A stretch of DNA of 64,000 nucleotides from Flavobacterium pectinovorum (GTDB lineage: Bacteria; Bacteroidota; Bacteroidia; Flavobacteriales; Flavobacteriaceae), in NCBI RefSeq assembly GCF_900142715.1, contig NZ_FRBX01000004.1, positions 558,001 through 622,000 of the forward strand, written 5' to 3'. The notes beneath the pieces are model-generated. The model saw only the letters and a list, made by a program, of their open reading frames with translations. It did not search any database and was not told where the DNA came from. Both the position numbers and the translations under genes were made by a program. Positions 15,510 through 22,689 of this stretch are shown one piece after another. Each line of letters starts with the position of its first letter. Within the stretch, counting starts at the first letter, position 1.

Positions 15510-16406
15510 ATGAAATGGAATACTTATATCAAAGATTATCAATCGTATTTACGCATCGAAAGAGGATTGTCTAAAAATACAATCGAAAATTACGGTTTCG
15601 ATATTGAGCGATTGTGTCTTTTTTTAGAAACCAATCAAATTGAAGTTTCTCCCATAAATATTACTGACGAAACGGTACAGGAATTTATTTATTCGGTTTC
15701 AAAAGAAGTAAATCCACGTTCGCAAGCGAGAATAATTTCCGGGTTGAAAAGCTTTTTTAATTATTTAATTTTTGAAGATTATAGAAAAGACAGTCCATTA
15801 GAATTGATCGAATCGCCAAAAACAGGGCGTAAGTTGCCGGATACCTTATCTGTTTCTGAAATTGACGCACTTATTGCCGCGATAGATTTAAGTTCGAATG
15901 AAGGCGAGAGAAACCGCGCAATGCTGGAAACTTTATACGGTTGCGGACTTAGGGTTTCTGAGCTGGTTTCGCTTAAAATTTCCGATTTATTTTTTGAAGA
16001 AGGTTTTGTTAAAATCACGGGTAAAGGAAATAAAGAACGTTTTGTACCTATTGGAAAATTAACGCAAAAATATATTGAGATTTACCAAAACTCAATTCGA
16101 AATACAATAAATATCAAAAAAGGTTTTGAAGATACACTGTTTTTAAATAGAAGAGGAGGACAGCTTACACGTTCGATGATTTTTGCCATTATAAAAAATC
16201 TGGCTCTACAAATCAATCTGCATAAAAACATTAGTCCGCATACATTGCGTCATTCTTTTGCAACACATTTGCTTGAAAACGGTGCAGATCTTAGATCAAT
16301 TCAGTTAATGCTTGGACATGAGTCGATTACAACTACTGAAATTTATGTACATTTAGATCGAAGTTTCCTGAAAGAAGTGATGCATTCTTTTCATCCACGG
16401 AAATAA
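15510..16406 (+). CDS. xerD: Site-specific tyrosine recombinase XerD
   Basis: 298 residues from the preferred ATG (MKWNTYIKDYQSYLRIERGL), the same length as E. coli XerD; an in-frame ATG nine codons earlier would begin inside the porin terminator. The N-terminal SAM-like core-binding domain spans about 1-95. The catalytic domain has all residues: Arg in GCGLRVSELVSL, Lys in ITGKGNKERFVP, HxxR in SPHTLRHSFATHLLENG, His in LMLGHESITTTE and the nucleophile Tyr in IYVHLD. With a XerC partner it resolves chromosome dimers at dif. Nothing around it suggests an integrative element, so this is the housekeeping enzyme. Confidence 0.93.
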   Translation: MKWNTYIKDYQSYLRIERGLSKNTIENYGFDIERLCLFLETNQIEVSPINITDETVQEFIYSVSKEVNPRSQARIISGLKSFFNYLIFEDYRKDSPLELIESPKTGRKLPDTLSVSEIDALIAAIDLSSNEGERNRAMLETLYGCGLRVSELVSLKISDLFFEEGFVKITGKGNKERFVPIGKLTQKYIEIYQNSIRNTINIKKGFEDTLFLNRRGGQLTRSMIFAIIKNLALQINLHKNISPHTLRHSFATHLLENGADLRSIQLMLGHESITTTEIYVHLDRSFLKEVMHSFHPRK

Positions 16407-16568
16407 GTTTGAGTATAATTCTTTCAAAATTATAATTTTATGTAATAAAAATTAATACCTTGTCTTAAATTTTTACATTAATAGAGGTAGAAAACAATAA
16501 CTTAAGTCTTTTTCTGTTTTTGGTTTGAAGATTATTTTAATAATTGAATTTGCATTAAAAGAGAATAT

Positions 16569-18089
16569 ATGGTTTTTGATTTATATGAAAATGAGGACTG
16601 TTTAGAAGTGAATAATTTTTATAAAAAGTTATTTGCTGAAATGCCTGATTTACTTTTTCAGTTTATTATCGATTGTAATAATAATTACAGTTTTCCGCTA
16701 GTCAGTAAATCTGCCGATGATATTTTTGAACTTCCGTCAAGTACATTTTCAAATGAAAGTATATTAGTAATTTACAATCGAATTCATCCCAATGATCGGG
16801 ATTTATTCTTCCAGTCTTTGGTTAAATCCCGAAGAGAAGTTAAACCGTGGATACTTGAATTCAGAGCAATTTTACCCAAAAAAGGACTGCGTTGGTTTAA
16901 GATTTCTTCAAAAACCGAATTAGCTTTAGATGGTTGCGTGAGTTTTTACGGGCATGTTTCAGATATTACAGACTTAAAAGATAAAGAAGAAAAATTACGT
17001 ATTTCCGAAGAACGGTTTCAGTTTGCACTCGAAGCTTCAACTGCCGGAATCTGGGATTGGAATATGGTAACAAACAGTGTTTTTTATTCTTCTCTTTCAC
17101 TTAAAATTTTAGAATTAGATTCTGCTGATATTTTTGACGAACCCGAACGTTGGGATAAAATTGTACATCCTGACGACCTTCCAAAATATTATTCAGACAT
17201 ACAGGAGCATTTTGATAATAAGATTCCTTACTATGAAAATTATCATCGTGTAATGACTTCCAGCGGAAATTATAAATGGATTTTAGATCGTGGTAAAGTT
17301 ATAGATCGTGATGAAAACGGAAAACCATTGCGAGTTATAGGAACCCATACTGATGTTTCTCTTCAAAAAGAAAAAGAATTAGAACTTTTAAAAACAATGA
17401 AACTCTACAGCGACCAAAATAGTCGTTTATTGAATTTCTCTCATATCGTTTCGCATAATTTAAATACCCAGGCAGGAAATATAAAATCGATTCTGGATTT
17501 TATTGATGCCGATGTTGATAAAGTAAATATCAATGAAATGTTGGTTCATCTAAGAACTGTTTCTAATGATTTGAATGAAACGATTTCTAATTTAACCCAA
17601 ATTGTAAAAACACAAAGCAATATTAATATTGCCGTTATGCCTTTAAGACTGAATGAATATATCGATAAAACGATTACTACAATTAAAGGCTACGATAAAC
17701 AAACGAACGTTACGATTGTAAATAATGTGCCTGAATATTTAACGATCAATTTTAATCCGGCTTATCTGGAAAGTGTGTTGTTAAATTTTGCCACAAATGC
17801 AATAAAATATCGCCACCCTGATAGAGATCCTGTTATTACTTTTGATTTTGCCATCGAACCTGACGGGCATAAATCATTAAAAATTACAGATAATGGTTTA
17901 GGAATCGATTTGGTTGTTTATGGCGATTTGTTATTCGGAATGTATAAAACATTTCACAAACATCAGGAAGCCCGGGGAATTGGTTTATATATCACCAGAA
18001 ATCAAATTGAAGCCATGAAAGGGACGATTTCTGTAGAAAGTGAAGTAGGAGTGGGAACGAGTTTTAAAATCGTATTTAATGATATGTAA
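16569..18089 (+). CDS. PAS-domain sensor histidine kinase (soluble)
   Basis: 506 residues without membrane segments. Two PAS domains (about 18-135 and 145-268), the second with a PAC-type ending (GNYKWILDRGKVIDRDENGKPLRVIGTHTD style). The dimerisation helix carries the phospho-acceptor His296 in FSHIVSHNLNTQAGN. The ATPase domain follows with N-box LLNFATNAIKYRHPD, DNGLGIDL and ARGIGLYITRNQ, ending GVGTSFKIVF. The H-box with SHNLN differs from the classic SHELRTPL, a variant common in cytoplasmic Bacteroidota kinases. No receiver domain and no adjacent response regulator are present, so it is an orphan kinase sensing a cytoplasmic or redox/ligand signal that cannot be named. Confidence 0.9.
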   Translation: MVFDLYENEDCLEVNNFYKKLFAEMPDLLFQFIIDCNNNYSFPLVSKSADDIFELPSSTFSNESILVIYNRIHPNDRDLFFQSLVKSRREVKPWILEFRAILPKKGLRWFKISSKTELALDGCVSFYGHVSDITDLKDKEEKLRISEERFQFALEASTAGIWDWNMVTNSVFYSSLSLKILELDSADIFDEPERWDKIVHPDDLPKYYSDIQEHFDNKIPYYENYHRVMTSSGNYKWILDRGKVIDRDENGKPLRVIGTHTDVSLQKEKELELLKTMKLYSDQNSRLLNFSHIVSHNLNTQAGNIKSILDFIDADVDKVNINEMLVHLRTVSNDLNETISNLTQIVKTQSNINIAVMPLRLNEYIDKTITTIKGYDKQTNVTIVNNVPEYLTINFNPAYLESVLLNFATNAIKYRHPDRDPVITFDFAIEPDGHKSLKITDNGLGIDLVVYGDLLFGMYKTFHKHQEARGIGLYITRNQIEAMKGTISVESEVGVGTSFKIVFNDM

Positions 18090-18185
18090 GATTTGTTTAA
18101 ACATATAGGAACATAGATTTCATAGTTTAAAAAATAGGAAAAGACATTTCACTTGCATTAAAACACATAGCTATCTAATTATTTT

Positions 18186-18322
18186 TAACGCAAAGAACAA
18201 AAAGGTTTTTCGCAGAGTTCACTAAGATTTAAGTTATGTTTACACAATCTAAGTCCGCAAAGCTTTGTGAACTTTGTGTTTTTACTAGTATATTTAAAAA
18301 ACTTTGCGTTCTCCGTGGTTAA
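18186..18322. repeat. AACGCAAAG / CTTTGCGTT inverted repeat
   Basis: AACGCAAAG near 18187 and CTTTGCGTT at 18302-18310 bound a region with further copies of the same words (TTCGCAGAGTTCACTAAG, TCCGCAAAGCTTTGTGAACT, TTGTG). Same dispersed family as 4976-5028. It takes up most of the 362-nt gap between the kinase and rny; no gene is seen in the gap. Confidence 0.65.
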
Positions 18323-18400
18323 TTTTTCTCTCTCTACAGGTTTTCGTGTTGATCTGTATTATAAAATATACACAACGTTAGAGATGATGTAGTGTAAAAA

Positions 18401-18436
18401 CAAAAGGCTATCTGTTAAGATAGCCTTTTGTTTTTT
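18401..18436. terminator. Bidirectional terminator downstream of rny
   Basis: CAAAAGGCTATCT and AGATAGCCTTTTG form a perfect 13-bp stem with a GTTA loop. T-runs lie on both sides, so it can end rny on the minus strand and any kinase read-through on the plus strand. Confidence 0.85.
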
Positions 18437-18451
18437 ATATTTAAGTTGAGA

Positions 18452-20014
18452 TTATTTAGCAATATTAACTGCTCTAGTTTCTCTAATTACGGTCACTTTT
18501 ACCTGACCTGGATAAGTCATTTCAGTTTGGATTTTTTGTGAAATTTCGAAAGATAAATTCGCTGCGTTATCATCAGAAACTTTTTCGCTTTCTACAATTA
18601 CACGAAGTTCTCTACCAGCCTGGATTGCATAAGCATTTTTTACACCGCTAAATCCGTAAGCTACTTCTTCAAGATCTTTCAAACGTTGAATGTAAGAATC
18701 TAAAACCTGACGTCTTGCGCCTGGTCTTGCACCTGAAATAGCATCACAAACCTGAACTATTGGAGAAAGTAATGATTTCATTTCAATCTCGTCGTGGTGA
18801 GCTCCAATAGCGTTGCAAACTTCTTCTTTTTCACCGTATTTCTCAGCCCATTGCATACCTAATAAAGCGTGAGGTAAATCACTTTCAGTATCCGGAACTT
18901 TACCAATATCGTGAAGTAAACCAGCTCTTTTTGCCAGTTTTACATTTAAGCCTAATTCAGCCGCCATGATACCACAAAGTTTAGAAACTTCTCTTGAGTG
19001 TTGCAATAAGTTTTGTCCGTAAGATGAACGGTATTTCATTCTACCCACAACTTTAATTAATTCCGGGTGTAAACCGTGAATTCCTAAATCGATAACCGTA
19101 CGTTTACCAACTTCGATAATTTCGTCGTCGATTTGTTTCGCTGTCTTAGCAACAACTTCTTCAATACGTGCCGGGTGAATACGTCCGTCAGTTACTAATT
19201 TGTGTAATGACAAACGAGCAATTTCTCTACGAACCGGATCAAAACAAGAAAGAATAATAGCTTCCGGTGTATCATCAACAATGATTTCAACTCCGGTTGC
19301 AGCTTCAAGCGCTCTAATGTTACGACCTTCACGGCCAATAATTCTACCTTTTACATCATCAGATTCAATGTTAAAAACAGAAACGCAATTTTCAACCGCT
19401 TCTTCTGTTCCAACTCTTTGAATAGTGTTGATGATGATTTTTTTAGCTTCTTGCTGAGCCGTAAGTTTTGCCTCTTCAATAGTTTCCTGAATATGAGACA
19501 TTGCTTTACTTTTAGCTTCGGCTTTTAAACCTTCAACTAATTGTTCTTTTGCTTCGTCTGCAGAAAGTCCTGAAATTACTTCAAGCTGTTGTAACTGGCT
19601 TTTGTGTAATTTGTCTACTTCGGCTTGTTTTTTATCTAAAACTTCAATTTTATTAGTATATTCAAGCGTTTTAGCTTCAAAATCATCATTTACTTTTTTA
19701 GCTTTTGATAATTCATTTGAAACCTGAGATTCTTTGTCGCGAACTCTTTTTTCTACTTCGGCAACTTTTTTGTCTCTTGCCAAAATAACTTGTTCATGCT
19801 CTGATTTTAATTCGATAAATTTCTCTTTTGCCTGAAGAATTTTATCTTTTTTAATATTTTCAGCCTCTAAATTTGCATCTTTTAAAATGGAAGCTGCTTC
19901 TTTTTTAGCGTTTTTGATTAAGTTAGAAATATTGCTTTTTTCGATAATTTTAGCGATTGCAAAACCTGCTGCAATCCCTACAATACCTGAAATAATGATC
20001 GTTATGATGTCCAT
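18452..20014 (-). CDS. rny: Ribonuclease Y
   Basis: 520 residues, normal length for RNase Y, the membrane-anchored endoribonuclease that starts mRNA decay. One N-terminal membrane helix (about 3-22, IITIIISGIVGIAAGFAIA) is followed by a long Lys/Glu-rich coiled coil (to about 190), a KH domain containing GRIIGREGRNIRALEAATGVEIIVDDTPEAI (split here by its GREG turn), and an HD phosphohydrolase domain with the metal pair in LLHDIGKVPD. The C-terminal part is conserved (GRELRVIVES, YPGQVKVTVIRETRA). It is the last gene downstream of zapA and the 6S-type RNA; its ATG is 20 nt past the U-run of that RNA. Confidence 0.96.
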   Translation of the reverse strand: MDIITIIISGIVGIAAGFAIAKIIEKSNISNLIKNAKKEAASILKDANLEAENIKKDKILQAKEKFIELKSEHEQVILARDKKVAEVEKRVRDKESQVSNELSKAKKVNDDFEAKTLEYTNKIEVLDKKQAEVDKLHKSQLQQLEVISGLSADEAKEQLVEGLKAEAKSKAMSHIQETIEEAKLTAQQEAKKIIINTIQRVGTEEAVENCVSVFNIESDDVKGRIIGREGRNIRALEAATGVEIIVDDTPEAIILSCFDPVRREIARLSLHKLVTDGRIHPARIEEVVAKTAKQIDDEIIEVGKRTVIDLGIHGLHPELIKVVGRMKYRSSYGQNLLQHSREVSKLCGIMAAELGLNVKLAKRAGLLHDIGKVPDTESDLPHALLGMQWAEKYGEKEEVCNAIGAHHDEIEMKSLLSPIVQVCDAISGARPGARRQVLDSYIQRLKDLEEVAYGFSGVKNAYAIQAGRELRVIVESEKVSDDNAANLSFEISQKIQTEMTYPGQVKVTVIRETRAVNIAK

Positions 20015-20034
20015 GTTTGTTAAAATTTATATAT

Positions 20035-20196
20035 AAAAAAAGCCTACATTAATTGCTTGAATAAACTCGTAAAGACAAGTTTTGAGCTAACTCACTGTTC
20101 AAGTTTCCAAGCCGAAGCATGGCATACTATAGTAGCGACGATTTGCTCATTCTAATTTGTTAGTGTTGAGTTTACCAATTGTGAACTAATGTAGGC
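20035..20196 (-). ncRNA. ssrS: 6S RNA (Flavobacteria type) between zapA and rny
   Basis: In a 208-nt gap on the minus strand, GCCTACATTA (complement of 20187-20196) pairs perfectly with TAATGTAGGC (complement of 20042-20051), closing an approximately 155-nt RNA. Immediately after the 3' arm comes TTTTTTT (20035-20041). There is no open frame. A closing stem, a large internal part and a U-run, placed directly downstream of zapA, is the established arrangement of 6S RNA, which binds the RNA polymerase holoenzyme as an open-promoter mimic. I infer 6S from position and shape; I could not compute a fold or run a covariance model. Confidence 0.8.
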
Positions 20197-20222
20197 AGTA
20201 TCTTAGTTTCTGTAAAGAACGT

Positions 20223-20516
20223 TTAATTTTCGAGATATTGATCTAAAAGCGAATTTAATCTTTTAATTCTTTCGATGGTTTCTTCTCCATCGATTGCGTT
20301 ATCAATTTGTTTTTGTTCTACTTGTGAAGCAAACTGAAGGGCACACATGGCCAATACATCTTGCTTATCGCGAACTGCGTAACTTTCTTCGAATTGCTTT
20401 ATCATAGCATCAATTTTTTTAGAAGCACTTCTAAGTCCTTCTTCCTGAGTGGGTTCTACCGTTAACGGGTAAACTCTGTCTGCGATTGATATTTTAATTC
20501 TAAGCTTTCCGTCCAT
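20223..20516 (-). CDS. zapA: Cell division protein ZapA
   Basis: 97 residues, the size of ZapA. The protein binds FtsZ filaments and bundles them at mid-cell. Typical beginning is KLRIKISIADRVYPLTVEPTQEEGLRSASKKIDAMIKQF, giving the N-terminal beta-sheet globular part, followed by a long C-terminal helix (about 50-97) for antiparallel coiled-coil pairing. It lies 6 nt after the coiled-coil gene upstream and just before the 6S-type RNA. Confidence 0.92.
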   Translation of the reverse strand: MDGKLRIKISIADRVYPLTVEPTQEEGLRSASKKIDAMIKQFEESYAVRDKQDVLAMCALQFASQVEQKQIDNAIDGEETIERIKRLNSLLDQYLEN

Positions 20517-20522
20517 GTTTTT

Positions 20523-20813
20523 CTAGTCAGATAATTGTGCTATACAGTGATCTATTTCGCGAATTAATGAATTTATTTTAAGCTTTGTCTCTCTCTTGTT
20601 ATTGTCGCTGCCGAGCAACGAATTGGCTATTTTAAGTGTATCATACTGCTTCTTCAAAGCTTCCATTTCTTCAGATTGTTTCTGGATGATTTGCGCAGCT
20701 TTGGCTAGTTGTAATCGTAATTCCTGATTGTTTTTCTCCAACCCCTTTGATTTCTCAAAAAGCTTTTCGACCTTATATTCAAGAGTATCAATTATTTCGG
20801 CAATTACACTCAT
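20523..20813 (-). CDS. Coiled-coil protein, possible ZapB-like division factor
   Basis: 96 residues, predicted almost wholly helical coiled coil from about 5 to 75 (DTLEYKVEKLFEKSKGLEKN, QLRLQLAKAAQIIQKQSEEM). Size, coiled-coil nature and position directly upstream of zapA suggest a ZapB-like Z-ring factor, but sequence similarity to ZapB cannot be claimed from inspection. It is the first gene after the operon promoter. Confidence 0.75.
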   Translation of the reverse strand: MSVIAEIIDTLEYKVEKLFEKSKGLEKNNQELRLQLAKAAQIIQKQSEEMEALKKQYDTLKIANSLLGSDNNKRETKLKINSLIREIDHCIAQLSD

Positions 20814-20841
20814 TATAAATCCTATTCATTACTTAATCATA

Positions 20842-20871
20842 CAAAGTTAGTATTCCTTTTTATTAATGCAA
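20842..20871 (-). promoter_or_regulatory. Promoter of the coiled-coil gene-zapA-6S-rny operon
   Basis: Minus strand TTG (complement of 20869-20871), a 19-nt spacer, then TAACTTTG (complement of 20842-20849). Both boxes and the spacing fit the Bacteroidota consensus TTTG-N19-TAnnTTTG, 28 nt before the ATG. Confidence 0.7.
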
Positions 20872-20938
20872 TTTTTTATCGATTTTTTTGCATTAAAAAT
20901 AGGCAAATAAATGAATTTCAGCGAATTGTATTTTTGTA

Positions 20939-20946
20939 GCCAAATC
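20939..20946 (+). promoter_or_regulatory. Putative -7 box of the M23 peptidase gene
   Basis: TATTTTTG fits TAnnTTTG, 37 nt before the first ATG. No matched -33 box. Confidence 0.35.
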
Positions 20947-20983
20947 CTCGGTTTTTGCTGGTTAATTTTTTATCTTAGCAAAA

Positions 20984-22678
20984 ATGTTGCTTATGAGATT
21001 TTCACTATTTACCTTATTTTTTTGTAATTTATTTTTTGCCCAAAACCAATACCCAAAAGATTATTTCAGCCCTCCCTTAGATATTCCGATGCAGCTTTCG
21101 GGGAATTTTGGAGAGTTGCGACCTAATCATTTTCATGCTGGTTTTGACTTAAAAACAAATCAAAGAGAAGGTTTAAATGTGTATGCTGTTGCTGATGGAT
21201 ATGTTTCGAGAATCAAAATTTCGACTTTTGGAAATGGAAAATGCATTTATATTACACACCCAAACGGGTACACTTCTGTTTACGGACATTTGCAAACTCC
21301 CGTTGGCGCTATTCAGGATTATGTTTTAAAAACACATTACAAAGAAAAAGCTTTTGAAATTGAAATGTTTCTAAAACCGGATGAACTGCCGGTTACAAAA
21401 GGGCAAATAATTGGGCTTTCCGGAAATACCGGATCGTCAGAAGGTCCGCATCTACATTTTGAATTTCGCGATTCTAAAACCGAATTTGTAATCAATCCAA
21501 TGTTTTTTGGCTTTGATAAAAATCTAAAAGACACTAAAAAACCTACTATTTCAAATGTGCTCGTTTATCCCCTTGACGGAACAACGGCAAATCAGTCAAA
21601 ATTGCCTTTGCTATTAAATCTTTCGCTTCAAAAAGATGGAACTTATCTGGCTAACAAAGTAAAAGCAAACGGTAAAATTGGTTTCGGAATCACGGCTGTA
21701 GATTTTGATGATGTTTCGGGAAATAGAAATGGCGTTTATAATGTTTCGACTTTTTTCAACGGAAATCAAAATTATAATTATCAATTCAATACGTATTCGT
21801 TTGATGAAATGCGCTATATAAACGCGTTGGTTGATTATCCGAGATATAAAAAATCCGGACAAAGAGTGCAGAAGTTATTCATGAAAACACCTTTTGCCCT
21901 GAGTATTATTAAAACAGATTCGCTTCGCGGAATAGTGCCGGTTGAACCTAATGTGGCGTCGACTTATCGTATTGAGGTTTCTGATTATTTTGGGAATTTA
22001 AATTCAGTAAATGTTCCCATCGAATATGATTCGGCTACACCAATTGTCAATGCAGAACCTGTTACTTCAAAATATTTTGTAAAATATAACAGGGATACCA
22101 ATTTCGAAAAAGATAATATGTCGGTATTTTTTCCGGCAGGAACTTTCTATGATGATTTTAATATGAATTTTGATGTAAAAAATAACAAAATTTATATTCA
22201 TGAAGATGTAATTCCTGTACATTCAAATTTTACTATTACTATTAAAGACAGCACTTATTCTGAAACTTTAAGAGATAAACTGTACATAGGAAAAAATAAC
22301 AGTTATAACGGAACAATTAGAAAAGGGAATGTTTTTACCGCTAAAGCAAAAATTTTAGGGCAATATGGTTTGGTACTCGATACCATTGCGCCTGTTATTA
22401 AAATAGCAAAACCAATTCAGGATAAATGGATTAGCGATATGAAATCGATTCAGTTTACAATTGGCGACAGTTTATCCGGAATTAAATCGTACAACGGTTA
22501 TTTAAACGGAAATTGGGTTTTGTTTGAATATGATAATAAGACCAGAAAAATTACGCATAAGTTTGATGCTGATAGCCTTGTTGCAGAAGGTGCAAACGAT
22601 TTAAAAATTGAAGTGGTTGATAATGTAGGTAATTCTGCTATCTTTGAAACTCACTTTTTTAGAAGTCAACAAAAATAA
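20984..22678 (+). CDS. Secreted M23 family metallopeptidase
   Basis: 564 residues. A signal peptide starts the protein; translation could also begin at Met4. The LytM/peptidase M23 domain covers about 35-165 and has its zinc ligands: HxxxD in HAGFD (His51, Asp55), GHL (101-103) and the HxH of GPHLHFEFRD (His156, His158). The remaining about 400 residues are beta-rich, with Ig-like strands, and may position the enzyme on peptidoglycan. A role in cell-wall hydrolysis is known for the family; here the exact cut is unknown. It precedes a TonB-dependent receptor by 11 nt, so the two are co-transcribed. Confidence 0.9.
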   Translation: MLLMRFSLFTLFFCNLFFAQNQYPKDYFSPPLDIPMQLSGNFGELRPNHFHAGFDLKTNQREGLNVYAVADGYVSRIKISTFGNGKCIYITHPNGYTSVYGHLQTPVGAIQDYVLKTHYKEKAFEIEMFLKPDELPVTKGQIIGLSGNTGSSEGPHLHFEFRDSKTEFVINPMFFGFDKNLKDTKKPTISNVLVYPLDGTTANQSKLPLLLNLSLQKDGTYLANKVKANGKIGFGITAVDFDDVSGNRNGVYNVSTFFNGNQNYNYQFNTYSFDEMRYINALVDYPRYKKSGQRVQKLFMKTPFALSIIKTDSLRGIVPVEPNVASTYRIEVSDYFGNLNSVNVPIEYDSATPIVNAEPVTSKYFVKYNRDTNFEKDNMSVFFPAGTFYDDFNMNFDVKNNKIYIHEDVIPVHSNFTITIKDSTYSETLRDKLYIGKNNSYNGTIRKGNVFTAKAKILGQYGLVLDTIAPVIKIAKPIQDKWISDMKSIQFTIGDSLSGIKSYNGYLNGNWVLFEYDNKTRKITHKFDADSLVAEGANDLKIEVVDNVGNSAIFETHFFRSQQK

Positions 22679-22689
22679 AACCAAAACGT

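Noticed and set aside
15510..16406. Tyrosine recombinase as sign of an integron or genomic island
   Set aside because: Sequence and length are those of housekeeping XerD, and there are no attachment sites or cassette genes; the neighbouring barrel genes have their own promoters.
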